A stretch of DNA of 64,000 nucleotides, taken from assembly GCA_015231375.1 (NCBI GenBank), contig JADGBT010000012.1:1-64000 (forward strand), written 5' to 3'. Position numbers and translations under genes: made by a program. Positions 38,978 to 49,258 of this stretch are shown here, in pieces; position 1 is the first letter of the stretch; each line of letters opens with the position of its first letter. The notes beneath the pieces are model-generated. The model had not been told where the DNA came from, did not search any database, and saw nothing but the letters and a program-made list of their open reading frames with translations. This DNA is from Magnetococcales bacterium (GTDB taxonomy: Bacteria > Pseudomonadota > Magnetococcia > Magnetococcales > Magnetaquicoccaceae).

Positions 38978-41973
38978 GATCCCAGATACCTCTGATAAAT
39001 CGGCGTCACCCGTTTGAAACGGCTCTCCAACGCCACAATGATCTCCTCGTCCAGGGCGTGACACAAACGCCCGAGCCGCACCCGTACCCGTGGATCCGGA
39101 CCGATGCGATTCTCGGAACGGTCGTGAAGCAGCCGCAAACGGTTTTCCGTGAACCGGTACAGGCCATAGGCCTCTTCCAGCGTCAACGCCTCCCCGGACT
39201 CCAGAATGCCCGCCTTGGCCAGGGCACGCAGGGCGTGGGGCAGGTTGGGGCGCACGACCTCCGGATGGGCGGCGCCGTGGGCCAGCAACAGATATTGCAC
39301 CAGAAACTCCACATCCACCACGCCGCCCCGGCTTTGTTTGATGTCGATCCAGCCCGGAGGCGGGCTTTTTTCCTCCAGGATGCGCAGCCGCATGGAGGCC
39401 ACCTCCCGGCGCACGGTTTCCGGATCGTGGCCCCGGGCGAAGATCGAGGCGATCACCTGGTTCAATTCGGCGATGAAGGCCGGATCCCCGGCAATGAGAC
39501 GGGCGCGGGTCAGGGCCTGATGCTCCCAGATCCACGCCTCGTGGGTCTGATAGTGGAAAAACGAATCCAGCGAGGTGACCACCGGTCCGGACTTGCCCGA
39601 GGGGCGCAGACGCATGTCCAGCTCGTAGAGTTTGCCGGAGCGGGTCATGGCGGTGATGGCGGTGATGATCTTTTGGCCCAGTCGGGAGAAGAACAGGCTG
39701 TTGGGCAGAGGGTGATCCGGATGATCGGTGCGCTGCTCCTCGCCCCGGCTGCCGTGAATGAAGATCAGATCCAGATCCGAGGCGAATCCCAGCTCCTTGC
39801 CTCCCAGCTTGCCCATGGCCATGATGGCGAAGGGGGCCTCCCGGCTGATTCCCTGGAGGTCGATGAAACCGGGCGTGCCGTGACGCGCGCGCAATTCCTG
39901 CATGGCGTCGGTCAGAACCCGGTTCAAGGTGACCTCGGCCAGCAGGGAGAGTCCGGAGGTCACCTCTTCGGGTTCGGCCAGTCCGGACAGATCCCGGATG
40001 CCCAGACGCAGGGTCTCCACATTCTTGAACTCCCGGAGAATGCTCATGCCCTCTTCGGGGTCGCGGGCCTTGTCCATGGCCTGATTCAGATCGGCGGTCA
40101 ATTCGCCACGGTTGCGGAAACGACCGAGAAAATCGGTGGTGACCAGTCCATCCATCAACTCCGGATGGTGAATCAAAAAGCGCGACAACAGCCCCGAGGT
40201 GCCGAAAAGACGGATCAACAGTTTGAGCACCGGGGGATTTTCTTTCAGGAGCGCCAGATAGTTGACCCGGTGGCCCAGTCCTCTCAAAAAGGTTTCGGCG
40301 TGTTGCAAGGCCATGTCCTGATCCGGGGCGACCAGCACCTCGGCCAGCAACGGCACCGCGATGCGGCCATACCACTGGCGCGCCGCTTCGGTGAGACGGC
40401 TGGATGGACCCTCGCGCAACACCGAGATCAGACCCAACGCCTGTTGGGGATTCTCGAAGCCCGCCTTGCGGATCGCCTCCAGGGCGTTGGTCTCGTCCCC
40501 CTGACCTTCCAGCAGGGCCAGCACCACCGGTTCCGGACGCTCCCCGTCCTCCCGTTCCCCCTCGAAGAACAGTTGACCGTAAATCCCGTGCACCTCCTCG
40601 ACCACCCCTTGCAGCCGGGCCAGGAACGGTTCGGCTGCGGCGAATCCCATGCGTCGGGCCAGGGCCAGCAGACCGGCGGGATCTTCCGGGATCGAGTGGA
40701 TCTGGCGTTCCCGCTCGATCTGGAGCCGGTGTTCCACGGTGCGCAAGAAACGGTAGTGGGCCACCAGGGTTTCGGCGGTGTGGGCCGGGAGCAGGTTGGC
40801 GGCCACCAGTTGTGCCAGCACCTGTTCGGTGGCCCGCTGGCGCAGTTGGGGATTCTTGCCCCCATGGATCAACTGCTGACACTGGACAAAAAATTCGATC
40901 TCCCGGATGCCGCCATAACCGAGCTTGACGTTGCGGTGATAGTCCTGGCGGGCGGTGATTTTCTGGTCGATGCGCCGTTTCATGTCGCGGATGGCGTCCA
41001 GGGCCGCGAAATCCAGGTAACGCCGATAGACGAAGGGCTGAAGATTGTTCAGGAACTGCTCTCCCAGCGCCTGGTCTCCCGCCACCGGGCGGGCTTTGAT
41101 CATGGCGGCCCGCTCCCAGGTGCGGCCCCAGGATTCGTAGTAGATCTCCGCCGAGCGGCGCGACAGGGTCAGATCCCCGCTTTCCCCTTCGGGACGCAGT
41201 CGCAGGTCGATGCGAAAGACCATGCCGTCGGCGGTGGACTCTCCCAGCAGACGGATCAGTTCCCGGCCCAGCCGGTTGTAATATTCCTTGATGGAGAGGG
41301 GACGTTTGCCTTCGCACCCCCCGTGATCGTCGTCGTACAGATAGATCAGGTCGATGTCCGACGAGAAGTTGAGTTCTCCGGCGCCGAGCTTGCCCATGCC
41401 CAGAATCACGAAGCGGGCCGGATGACGGCCCTCTTCTTCGGTTTCGGTCATGGGGGGGCCATGGGTCGCGCTCAACCAGCGGTCCAGCCAGCGGTAGCCC
41501 GCCTCCAGACTGGCATCCGCCAGGGCGGACAGACCCCAGGTGGTGTCGTGCAGCGTGGCTTCTCCGGTCAGATCCCGCAGACCGATGCCCAGAAAGGTCC
41601 GGTGTTTGTGGCGTCGCAGAATGGCCGTCGCCTCGGCGCGGGAGTCGGTGGCCAGAACCGCCGCCACCACGTTTTGATTCCAGGCCACCGGATCGTGGGC
41701 CGGATAGTCGTCGGCGAGACCTTCCGGCCATTTGACCAGGACATGGGACAGATAGGGACTGTTGCCCCAGGCCAGCAGCAGACGGCGACGCCAGAGCGGA
41801 TCTTGCAGCCGTTGCGTGAGCCGGGCAAGCGTTTCGGGTCGTGTGGCGGCGTGGGCCTGGACAAAATCGCGCAGCCGTTCCAGCGCCCCTTCGGGGTCGG
41901 CGGTGGTGGCCGCCAGGGCGCGGATGTGTTCTTCGGTCGGGTCGTCCAGTGGCAACAGTGGCGAGATGGTCAA
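38974..41973 (-). CDS. glnE: bifunctional glutamine synthetase adenylyltransferase/deadenylase
   Basis: A 999-residue enzyme that adds AMP to, and removes it from, glutamine synthetase in response to glutamine and P-II protein. It has the expected two nucleotidyltransferase domains. The N-terminal (deadenylylating) one carries GAGELNFSSDIDLIYLYD with YYNRLGRELIRLL. The C-terminal (adenylylating) one carries GGKELGFASDLDLIFIH with FFSRLGQKII and LYELDMRLRPSGKSGPVV. Linker GlnD-like helices follow each domain. Length is slightly above E. coli GlnE. It is probably transcribed with the HNH gene. Confidence 0.95.
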   Translation of the reverse strand: MTISPLLPLDDPTEEHIRALAATTADPEGALERLRDFVQAHAATRPETLARLTQRLQDPLWRRRLLLAWGNSPYLSHVLVKWPEGLADDYPAHDPVAWNQNVVAAVLATDSRAEATAILRRHKHRTFLGIGLRDLTGEATLHDTTWGLSALADASLEAGYRWLDRWLSATHGPPMTETEEEGRHPARFVILGMGKLGAGELNFSSDIDLIYLYDDDHGGCEGKRPLSIKEYYNRLGRELIRLLGESTADGMVFRIDLRLRPEGESGDLTLSRRSAEIYYESWGRTWERAAMIKARPVAGDQALGEQFLNNLQPFVYRRYLDFAALDAIRDMKRRIDQKITARQDYHRNVKLGYGGIREIEFFVQCQQLIHGGKNPQLRQRATEQVLAQLVAANLLPAHTAETLVAHYRFLRTVEHRLQIERERQIHSIPEDPAGLLALARRMGFAAAEPFLARLQGVVEEVHGIYGQLFFEGEREDGERPEPVVLALLEGQGDETNALEAIRKAGFENPQQALGLISVLREGPSSRLTEAARQWYGRIAVPLLAEVLVAPDQDMALQHAETFLRGLGHRVNYLALLKENPPVLKLLIRLFGTSGLLSRFLIHHPELMDGLVTTDFLGRFRNRGELTADLNQAMDKARDPEEGMSILREFKNVETLRLGIRDLSGLAEPEEVTSGLSLLAEVTLNRVLTDAMQELRARHGTPGFIDLQGISREAPFAIMAMGKLGGKELGFASDLDLIFIHGSRGEEQRTDHPDHPLPNSLFFSRLGQKIITAITAMTRSGKLYELDMRLRPSGKSGPVVTSLDSFFHYQTHEAWIWEHQALTRARLIAGDPAFIAELNQVIASIFARGHDPETVRREVASMRLRILEEKSPPPGWIDIKQSRGGVVDVEFLVQYLLLAHGAAHPEVVRPNLPHALRALAKAGILESGEALTLEEAYGLYRFTENRLRLLHDRSENRIGPDPRVRVRLGRLCHALDEEIIVALESRFKRVTPIYQRYLGS

Positions 41974-42037
41974 TCCAAATGGCTCCAGAATGGTTTGGGT
42001 CGGTCGCGGTTGATCGATGGGGAGCGGGGGCTTTTCT

Positions 42038-42805
42038 TCAAGAACCGCTCTGCTCCCGCACGAAGACCCAGCGGCCCGCAGTGGAGAGTTCCTCCCGGAA
42101 GCGATAGCCCCGTTCGTTGAAGGTTTTCAGGGGTTCCGGGGAGGTGAGGCGACGGGTGACCAGAAAACGGGCCATGGCCCCGCGCGCCTGTTTGGCCAGC
42201 AGGGCGATCACCTTCAGCCCTTCGGGTCGCGTTTCCAGGAACACCGGGGTGAGCAGGGGGATGCCCGGCACGGCCTTGATGTAAGCCTCGGAGGCCAGAT
42301 GGATCACCGTGGAATCGTCGTGGGTCGTGGCTTCGGCGGTGACGGCCCGGCTCAACCGTTGGCCCCAGAAGGGATACAGATCCTTGCCCGCCGGATTGGT
42401 TAGTTTGCTCGACATCTCCAGCCGGTAGGGCTGAATGCCATCCAAAGGCCGCAACAGGCCGTACAGTCCGCTGAGAATGCGCAAGGAACCTTGCGCGAAC
42501 TGCCAATCTTCCGGGGTCCAGGAGTCCACGTCGAGGCCGTCGTAGGTGTCGCCCCGATACAGCGCGGCGGCGTGTTTGGCGTGGGGCGGGTGGTCATCGG
42601 TGCTGAACTCCCGGAAACGTTCCGCATTGAGCCGGGCCAGGGCCGGGCTGATGCCCAGCAGCGCGGCCAACTCCGTTTCCGAGTGGGATTTCAGCAATGC
42701 GGCCAACTGGTTGGCCTGCTCCACAAACGCCGGACGCGTGGCGGGCAGGGCCAGTCGGGAGGGGGCGGGATCGAGGGTCTTGGCCGGGGAGATCAGGGCG
42801 AGCAT
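42038..42805 (-). CDS. yaaA: YaaA family peroxide stress protein
   Basis: A 255-residue UPF0246/YaaA protein. Family motifs are the N-terminal MLALISPAKTLD, ALYRGDTYDGLDVD, LRILSGLYGLLRPLDGIQPYRLEM, the core YPFWGQRLS, IHLASEAYIKAV and the C-terminal GLKVIALLAKQARGAMARFLV. In E. coli YaaA limits free iron and damage during peroxide stress. ATG 42805 (first residue of the conserved motif) was chosen; an in-frame start 24 codons upstream would add GKPTGKPIGK-type sequence of low complexity. Confidence 0.93.
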   Translation of the reverse strand: MLALISPAKTLDPAPSRLALPATRPAFVEQANQLAALLKSHSETELAALLGISPALARLNAERFREFSTDDHPPHAKHAAALYRGDTYDGLDVDSWTPEDWQFAQGSLRILSGLYGLLRPLDGIQPYRLEMSSKLTNPAGKDLYPFWGQRLSRAVTAEATTHDDSTVIHLASEAYIKAVPGIPLLTPVFLETRPEGLKVIALLAKQARGAMARFLVTRRLTSPEPLKTFNERGYRFREELSTAGRWVFVREQSGS

Positions 42806-43241
42806 GTTTTTTCCAATCGGTTTTCCAGTCGGTTTTCCAGCAAGGTTGGGGCCGTTCCGGGTGGCGGTTGCCGACATTTGGAAAAACTAAAGAGCGGCAA
42901 AGAGGGCCTGTCGCCTTGGAGGTCGGCGCGGATCCATCCGCTTGGAATTCTAGGGGGAATGCCAACCGGGAAGCAAGCCGGGAAAAGGGGGAGTCCGGTC
43001 TTTTTCTCTCATCTTCTTTAGTCTTTCATCTTGTCTGCGCGTCGCGATGGCCGATGAGCCACGCCGAGGCCCCGGCAGAAAAAAAGAGGTGGTCGGATCG
43101 GGAAGGCCCGAGGCAAACTTTGTGGTGATCGATTGTTTGTGGTATAAGCCTGTCCCATCGTCGGGTGGTCTTGTTGGCCGACTCGCAACGACAGGGTATG
43201 CCTGTCATGACTCCATAGCAAAATCGCGGATCTTTATCTCC
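42806..43241. other. 436-base divergent intergenic region (yaaA / glucan synthase)
   Basis: No gene is recognised. It contains short direct repeats next to yaaA (CGGTTTTCCAG twice near 42820-42841) and a plus-strand promoter candidate at 43120-43148. Confidence 0.5.
43120..43148 (+). promoter_or_regulatory. candidate promoter of the glucan synthase gene
   Basis: TTGTGG (43120-43125), 17-base spacer, TATAAG (43143-43148), with TG one base before the -10 as in extended -10 promoters. It lies 94 bases before the start codon. Confidence 0.45.
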
Positions 43242-45860
43242 ATGAAACCTAGCCATTGGTTGGTTGTCGGTGCTGTCTCCTTGATTACGGTGAGTCTTTG
43301 GGCCTGGTTCAATCGGCCGCTGGAAGAACCGCTTTGGCCGGACCGGGTGATGGGTTTCGCTTTTGCCCCCTACCGGGCGGATCAGGATCCCCAGAAAGGC
43401 ATCCATCCCACCGCCGCCCAGATCGACGAAGATCTCGCGCTGCTTTCCGGCAAGACCTACGCCGTGCGTACCTATACCGTCGAAGGGGTGATGGCGGAAA
43501 TCCCCCGTCTGGCCCACAAGCACGACATCAACGTCATGGTGGGAGGGTGGATCGACAGCGACGAGGCCCGCAACAACGCCGAGATCGAACGGTTGATCAA
43601 GACCGTCAACGCCAACGCCCAGAACGTGGTGCGGGTGATCGTCGGCAACGAATCGTTGCTGCACGACCGGGTTTCGGTGGAAAAATTGATCAAGTATCTC
43701 GACCGGGTTCGTTCGGCGGTGAACGCTCCGGTCAGTACCGCCGAACCCTGGCACATTTGGCTGAAATATCCCGAACTGGTCAAGCACACCGACTTCATCG
43801 CGGTCCACATGCTGCCCTACTGGGAAGGCATCGCCCAGGAAAAGGCGGTGGATTACATCGTGTTCCGGATGAACGAACTGCGCGACGCCTATCCGAAGAA
43901 ACCCATCATCATCGGTGAGGTCGGCTGGCCCAGCGATGGACGCACCCGCATCGACGCCAAGGCCACCCAGGCCGAACAGGCCACCTTTCTGCGGCGTTTC
44001 CTGGCGCGGGCCAACCGGGAGAAATATGTCTACTACGTGATCGAAGCCTTCGATCAACCCTGGAAAAGCAACTCCTTGGAACGGGGTGTCGGCTCTTACT
44101 GGGGCGTCTACAACGCGGACCGACAGGCCAAGTTTCCCTTTCATGCCCCGATCGTCAACATTCCCCAGTGGTATGTGCTGGCCGGGGCCTCGATGTTCGT
44201 GGGACTGCTGGCCATCACCTTGCTGTTTCTGGACAGCCATGGCATGCGCAAGCGGGGACGGTTCTTTCTGGCCATTCTGTCTTACGGCATCGCCTCTTTG
44301 GCGGTCTATGTGGTGTATGATTACAGCCAGCAGTACCTGACCGGCGGCGCCATGATTTTTGGTTTGTTGTTGGGGATCGGCATGATCGGGGTGATCGTGG
44401 TGCTGTTCGCCGAGGCTCACGAATGGGCGGAAGCGGCCTGGGTGCAGGCCCGCCGTCGCGCCCTGACCCGGCCCGACATCACCGACGACTCCCAGCTTCC
44501 CTGGGTATCGATCCATGTCCCGGCCTACAACGAACCCCCGGACATGATGATTCGCACCCTCGACTCCCTGGCCAACCTCAAATATCCCCATTTCGAGGTG
44601 CTGGTCATCGACAACAACACCAAGGATCCGGCCATCTGGGAGCCGGTGCGCGAGCATTGCGCCAAACTCGGGGAGCGGTTCCGTTTCTTCCACGAAAACC
44701 CCCTGGCGGGATTCAAGGCTGGCGCGCTCAACTACGCCCTGCGGCACACCGATCCCAAAGCCGAAGTAATCGCGGTGATCGACAGCGACTATCTGGTGGA
44801 TCCCGACTGGCTGTACGAACTCGCCCCCCATTTCCAGAAACCGGAAATCGCCATCGTCCAGGCTCCCCAGGACTATTACGATCAGGGGGAAAGCACTTTC
44901 AAGTCGATGTGTTACGCCGAATACCGGGGCTTTTTCTTCATCGGCATGGTCACCCGCAACGAGCGCAACGCCATCATTCAGCACGGCACCATGACCATGG
45001 TGCGGCGTTCGGTGTTGCAGGATGTCAACGGCTGGGCCGAGTGGTGCATCACCGAAGACGCCGAACTGGGTCTGCGCATCTTCGAGAAGGGATTCCAGGC
45101 GCTGTATGTGCCCCGCAGCTTTGGCCGGGGGGTGATGCCGGATACCTTCATCGACTACAAGAAACAGCGTTTCCGTTGGGCCTATGGGGCGATTCGTATC
45201 ATGCGCGCCCACATGAAGGAGCTGTTCGGCTGGAGTCCCACCTGTCTGACCTGGGGACAACGGTATCACTTTCTGGCCGGTTGGATGCCCTGGGTGGCCG
45301 ATGGCCTGAATCTGCTGTTCAACTTCATCGCGCTGGGCTGGTCGGCGGCCATGGTCTTTGCGCCGGAGTTCGCCGACGCCCCTTCCGTGGTGTTCAGCGT
45401 GTTGCCGTTGATGCTGTTTGCCTTCAAGATCTTGAAGCATCTGCATCTGTATTACACCAACGTGGGCATCCGGCCCATTCAGTCCCTGGCGGCGGCCGTG
45501 GCGGGACTGTCGTTGACCCATACCATCTCCATCGCCGTGATGCAGGGCTTCTTTGGTGGGGAAAAACCCTTCTTCCGCACCCCGAAACAGGCGGATGGCC
45601 ATCGCATCTGGCGCGCCTTGGCCGCCGCCCGCACCGAAACCATCCTGATGATCGCCTTCTGGCTGGCCGCCTGGGGCATCCGGGAACGGGTCGGATTCGA
45701 CTTTTTCGATACCCGCGTCTGGGTGGGGGTGTTGTTTGTCCAGTCCATGCCCTATGCCATCACCCTGATCATGGCGGCCATCAGCGGTCTGCCCGCCAGA
45801 CGCATCGTCATTCCCGAACCGGCCCCGGCCGTGGTCACGCCACAGGCCACCCAACCATGA
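43242..45860 (+). CDS. NdvB-like beta-glucan synthase (GH17 domain + GT2 glycosyltransferase)
   Basis: An 872-residue membrane enzyme. Transmembrane helix 1 (about 7-23) anchors a periplasmic glycoside hydrolase family 17-like domain (about 30-290; GFAFAPYRADQDP, VIVGNESLL with catalytic Glu, IIIGEVGWPSDG with second Glu). After two or three helices (about 310-385) comes a GT2 domain (about 420-690) with VSIHVPAYNEPP, VIDSDYLVDPDW (DxD), CITEDAELGLR (TED) and KKQRFRWAYGA (QxxRW). C-terminal helices follow. This layout is that of Pseudomonas NdvB-type synthases of periplasmic cyclic beta-1,3-glucans, where GH17 acts as a transglycosylase. ATG 43242 fits the membrane start. The next gene is a likely glucan-modifying enzyme. 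Confidence 0.88.
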   Translation: MKPSHWLVVGAVSLITVSLWAWFNRPLEEPLWPDRVMGFAFAPYRADQDPQKGIHPTAAQIDEDLALLSGKTYAVRTYTVEGVMAEIPRLAHKHDINVMVGGWIDSDEARNNAEIERLIKTVNANAQNVVRVIVGNESLLHDRVSVEKLIKYLDRVRSAVNAPVSTAEPWHIWLKYPELVKHTDFIAVHMLPYWEGIAQEKAVDYIVFRMNELRDAYPKKPIIIGEVGWPSDGRTRIDAKATQAEQATFLRRFLARANREKYVYYVIEAFDQPWKSNSLERGVGSYWGVYNADRQAKFPFHAPIVNIPQWYVLAGASMFVGLLAITLLFLDSHGMRKRGRFFLAILSYGIASLAVYVVYDYSQQYLTGGAMIFGLLLGIGMIGVIVVLFAEAHEWAEAAWVQARRRALTRPDITDDSQLPWVSIHVPAYNEPPDMMIRTLDSLANLKYPHFEVLVIDNNTKDPAIWEPVREHCAKLGERFRFFHENPLAGFKAGALNYALRHTDPKAEVIAVIDSDYLVDPDWLYELAPHFQKPEIAIVQAPQDYYDQGESTFKSMCYAEYRGFFFIGMVTRNERNAIIQHGTMTMVRRSVLQDVNGWAEWCITEDAELGLRIFEKGFQALYVPRSFGRGVMPDTFIDYKKQRFRWAYGAIRIMRAHMKELFGWSPTCLTWGQRYHFLAGWMPWVADGLNLLFNFIALGWSAAMVFAPEFADAPSVVFSVLPLMLFAFKILKHLHLYYTNVGIRPIQSLAAAVAGLSLTHTISIAVMQGFFGGEKPFFRTPKQADGHRIWRALAAARTETILMIAFWLAAWGIRERVGFDFFDTRVWVGVLFVQSMPYAITLIMAAISGLPARRIVIPEPAPAVVTPQATQP

Positions 45861-45939
45861 CCGGAATGGCCCTCCTGCACAGCGCAGGCTCCGCAAGACC
45901 GCACGGTCACGCCCGGAGTCTGCGGAAGGCGCGTCCTTC

Positions 45940-47604
45940 ATGAACCCGGTGACGATGCGCCTCAAACGGTTGCTTTTGAACCGCCATACCCTGTTTCTGG
46001 CGGGGCTGTATCTCTACTTGCGTCTGACCGACCCCCTGATCGAATGGACTCCGGGGGTGTGGCGCATGGAGATCCCCCTGATGCTTTATTTCTTCTTCGT
46101 GTGGAACGCATGGGTGCGGGAATCCCGCTGGCAGCCGGTGATCGCCGCCGGTTTCATGGCCGTGCCTTATCTGGTGCATGATTATTATTTTCTGCGTTTT
46201 TTCCGCATTCCCAAGATCAACGATCTGGCCCAGATCCCGGAGTTGATCGCGGTGCTGGGGCCGACCGGCAACCTGATGTTGATCGCCGCGTTTGGCGCGG
46301 TGGCCTATCTGCTGGTGGCCTTTTTGCGTTTTTCCTGGCGGGCGGCGCTTTTGTCCATTCCCGGGGTGATCATTCTGGCGTTGCCGTTTGTCCATCCGTT
46401 GTCTTATATCCAGATGTTCAGCGCCTTTTCTTATGAGTTGATCCACTATGCCACCGTGGTCAATGTGGAGAAGAATGGTCGTCTGGCCACCGCCCTTTAC
46501 AATGAGGCGAAACGGCGTGACACCTTCAGCCATATCGATCAGTACCGGGACATCAGCCAACTGAACCTCACCCTGCCGCCCGACCTGGAAAAGCCTGAAA
46601 AGGCCAATGGCCGCAATGTCCATTTGATCGTCATGGAAGGGTTTCTCGATCCCACCTTGCTGAAAGGGCTGCCCCAATCGATCCGCCCGGTCCATCCGGA
46701 TCTGACCAGACTGCTGGGCAACCGACAGGGGTTGTCGGTTTCGCCGGTGTTCGGCGGATACACCTCCCAGGCGGAGTTCGAGGTGCTGTGCGGGGTGCCG
46801 GCCTATCAGGAGTTCGACGAAATCGAGTTCAATGTCTTTTCCGGGGCGGAAACCTACTGCCTGCCGCGCATTCTGCACCGTTTGGGCTACCATACCATGG
46901 CCTCGAACGGCTTCAAGCCGGATTTCTTCAACACCATTCCCGCCTACCGGGGACTGGGATTCGATGCGGTCTATTTTTCCAAGGAGTACACCCCCACCGA
47001 AGAGACCTATCTGACCAAGGGGGAAGATCAGGACAACAAGTATTTCTTCGATGCCGACATGTTTACCCAGAATCTCGCCTTCGTGAAACAGCGCATGGCG
47101 GACAAGAAGCCCTTTTTGAATTATGTCCTGACGGTCTACGGTCATTTTCCTTTCGAGCTTGGCAATCGGGTCGGGCCGATGCTGTTCAAGGAGACCGGGC
47201 TGCCCTGGGATCTGGAGCGGATCGTCAATCAGCACCACTACCGGAGCAAGGCTCTGGCGGACTATCTGAAGCAACTGCTCGCCCTGGATCCCCACTCCCT
47301 GATCGTGCTGGTCAGCGACCATCTGCCCCCGCTGGAAGGGGGATTCGAGACCTACAACCGTTTTGGCTATTTGCAGCCTGAGATTTCGGATCGATTCCAT
47401 CGCAATCGCTTCATCGTGTTCCGGGATGGTCAGGTGGAGACTCATCCGGTCTTTTATCACTACAATATCTACCGCATGATCCTGGATTATGTGACCAACC
47501 AGGAGTACTGCAAGGTCAAGTCCTGTGATTTTGGTTATCCCCTGCCCAAGGATGCGCTGCGGGATGACTATCGGATTCTCATGGGGCTGGCCTCCCGACA
47601 TTGA
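45940..47604 (+). CDS. LTA-synthase/OpgB-like phosphoglycerol transferase (sulfatase superfamily)
   Basis: A 554-residue protein with four or five N-terminal membrane helices (to about residue 160) and a periplasmic alkaline-phosphatase-superfamily domain. Active-site features are NVHLIVMEGFLDP (metal-binding Glu), GGYTSQAEFEVLCGVPA (nucleophile Thr) and IVLVSDHLPP (metal-binding Asp-His). The family includes LtaS and OpgB, which move phosphoglycerol from phosphatidylglycerol to polymers. Next to an NdvB-like synthase, decoration of periplasmic glucan is the most likely role; P. aeruginosa ndvB glucans are known to carry glycerol phosphate. It starts 79 bases after the synthase. Confidence 0.82.
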   Translation: MNPVTMRLKRLLLNRHTLFLAGLYLYLRLTDPLIEWTPGVWRMEIPLMLYFFFVWNAWVRESRWQPVIAAGFMAVPYLVHDYYFLRFFRIPKINDLAQIPELIAVLGPTGNLMLIAAFGAVAYLLVAFLRFSWRAALLSIPGVIILALPFVHPLSYIQMFSAFSYELIHYATVVNVEKNGRLATALYNEAKRRDTFSHIDQYRDISQLNLTLPPDLEKPEKANGRNVHLIVMEGFLDPTLLKGLPQSIRPVHPDLTRLLGNRQGLSVSPVFGGYTSQAEFEVLCGVPAYQEFDEIEFNVFSGAETYCLPRILHRLGYHTMASNGFKPDFFNTIPAYRGLGFDAVYFSKEYTPTEETYLTKGEDQDNKYFFDADMFTQNLAFVKQRMADKKPFLNYVLTVYGHFPFELGNRVGPMLFKETGLPWDLERIVNQHHYRSKALADYLKQLLALDPHSLIVLVSDHLPPLEGGFETYNRFGYLQPEISDRFHRNRFIVFRDGQVETHPVFYHYNIYRMILDYVTNQEYCKVKSCDFGYPLPKDALRDDYRILMGLASRH

Positions 47605-47628
47605 CCCTTTTGCAGGGAATGGTGCCCG

Positions 47629-48942
47629 GTGACCTCCAAAACCCCGTCGCCCCCGCTCGCGGACCGCATGCGTCCCCGGGATTTTGAGGAGTTGTTGGGA
47701 CAGGCCCATCTGACCGGGCCGGGGAAGTTGCTGTTTTTGGCCTTGCAGACCGATCAACTCCCCTCGATGATCCTCTGGGGACCGCCGGGCAGCGGCAAGA
47801 CCACGTTGGCCCGCATCGTCGCGGCCCGCACCCGCCATCGTTTCGAGGCGCTGTCGGCGGTGCTCGATGGGGTCAAGGAGGTGCGGGCCGTGGTGGAGCG
47901 CGCCAAGGCCGCCCATCCGCAAGGCACGATTCTGTTCGTAGACGAGATTCACCGCTTCAACCGCGCCCAGCAGGATGCCTTTCTGCCGTTTGTCGAGCAG
48001 GGGATCATCACCCTGATCGGCGCCACCACCGAAAATCCCTCTTTTGCCCTGAACGGGGCGTTGCTCTCCCGCTGCCGGGTGGCGGTGTTGAATCCTTTGG
48101 AGGGGGAGGATCTGACCCGTCTGCTGCAACGGGCGGTGGAGGATCGGGAACGGGGATTCGGGGAGCTGTCTTTGGTGCTGGAGGCCGGCGTCCTGGAGTC
48201 CATCGCCGCCTTGGCCGACGGGGATGCCCGTTATGCCTTGAATTTATTGGAGGTGTTCATCCAGTTGCAGCCGGAGAGCGTGAGGAACGGCGGCACGCTG
48301 ACCGGAGAGGCCCTGCGGGAGACCCTGGAACGGCGCGCCCTGTTGCACGACCGGTTGGGGGAGTCCCATTACAACCTGATTTCGGCGCTGCACAAATCCT
48401 TGCGGGGATCGGATGTGGATGCCGCCTTGTACTGGCTGGCCCGCATGGTCCAGGGGGGCGAGGATGGCCTGTACATCGCGCGGCGTCTGATCCGCTTCGC
48501 CTCCGAGGATGTGGGCAACGCCGATCCCCAGGCCTTGACCATCGCCTTGGCCGCCAAGGAGAGTTATCACTTTCTCGGTTCTCCGGAAGGGGAGTTGGCA
48601 TTGGCCCAGGCGGTGATCTATCTGGCCACGGCCCCGAAGAGCAACAGCGTGTATACCGCTTTTCAGAGCGCCATGGCCTGCGCGGGCCGTTCCGGTTCGC
48701 TGGGGCCTCCTTTGCATATCCGCAACGCTCCCACCCGGTTGATGCGGGAGTTGGGCTATGGCAAGGAGTACCGTTATCCCCATGATCACGAAGAGGGGTT
48801 TGTCGTGGCCGACTATCTGCCCGAGGCGTTGCTGGGTCAGCGGTTCTATCAGCCGGTGGAGCGGGGATTCGAGCGGGAAATTGCCAAGCGGCTCGATTAT
48901 TGGCAGAAACTCAAGCAGCGCGCCCCCAGAACGGAGTCATGA
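47629..48942 (+). CDS. rarA: replication-associated recombination protein A (RarA/MgsA)
   Basis: A 437-residue AAA+ ATPase of the clamp-loader clade acting at stalled replication forks. N-terminal [16 protein letters not shown] is the family signature. Walker A is [12 protein letters not shown], Walker [20 protein letters not shown], sensor 1 [21 protein letters not shown]-terminal tetramerisation helices include [23 protein letters not shown] and [10 protein letters not shown]-type [12 protein letters not shown]. The start is GTG 47629. It is 24 bases after the previous stop. Confidence 0.95.
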   Translation: MTSKTPSPPLADRMRPRDFEELLGQAHLTGPGKLLFLALQTDQLPSMILWGPPGSGKTTLARIVAARTRHRFEALSAVLDGVKEVRAVVERAKAAHPQGTILFVDEIHRFNRAQQDAFLPFVEQGIITLIGATTENPSFALNGALLSRCRVAVLNPLEGEDLTRLLQRAVEDRERGFGELSLVLEAGVLESIAALADGDARYALNLLEVFIQLQPESVRNGGTLTGEALRETLERRALLHDRLGESHYNLISALHKSLRGSDVDAALYWLARMVQGGEDGLYIARRLIRFASEDVGNADPQALTIALAAKESYHFLGSPEGELALAQAVIYLATAPKSNSVYTAFQSAMACAGRSGSLGPPLHIRNAPTRLMRELGYGKEYRYPHDHEEGFVVADYLPEALLGQRFYQPVERGFEREIAKRLDYWQKLKQRAPRTES

Positions 48943-48945
48943 ACC

Positions 48946-49167
48946 ATGTCCAAGAACGCAGCCAGGAATGCGCAGCAGTCGAATCAGTCGCAGGCCAGCG
49001 GGATTCTCGATCAGGTTGTCAAAGCCAGACAGTCCCTGGACGCCCTGGAGCGGCAGACGCGGGATGACCGGGGCGAGTTCGCGGATGCGGCCAGCGTGCG
49101 CGCGCTGCTCAACGCCGCCCAGGCCCATGTGATGCGGGCTATCGAAAAATCCAGGGTGCTGCGCTGA
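48946..49167 (+). CDS. small helical protein of unknown function
   Basis: A 73-residue protein starting three bases after the rarA stop (translational coupling likely). Composition is charged and Gln/Ala-rich. Residues about 18-40 and 48-70 (LLNAAQAHVMRAIEKSRVL) should be two helices. I recognise no family. Confidence 0.55.
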   Translation: MSKNAARNAQQSNQSQASGILDQVVKARQSLDALERQTRDDRGEFADAASVRALLNAAQAHVMRAIEKSRVLR

Positions 49168-49258
49168 GGCTGGCTCGACGCAACACCGCTCAGGCCCCTG
49201 TGATGCGGGCCATCGATGAAGTCCACGGGTGTTGCGTTGCGGTTGGAGCGACTTGTAT

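Noticed and set aside
38618-41731. 1,037-codon minus-strand open frame across glnE
   Set aside because: It is a shadow frame of glnE; only its last 119 codons are the real HNH gene, which has its own ATG overlapping the glnE stop.
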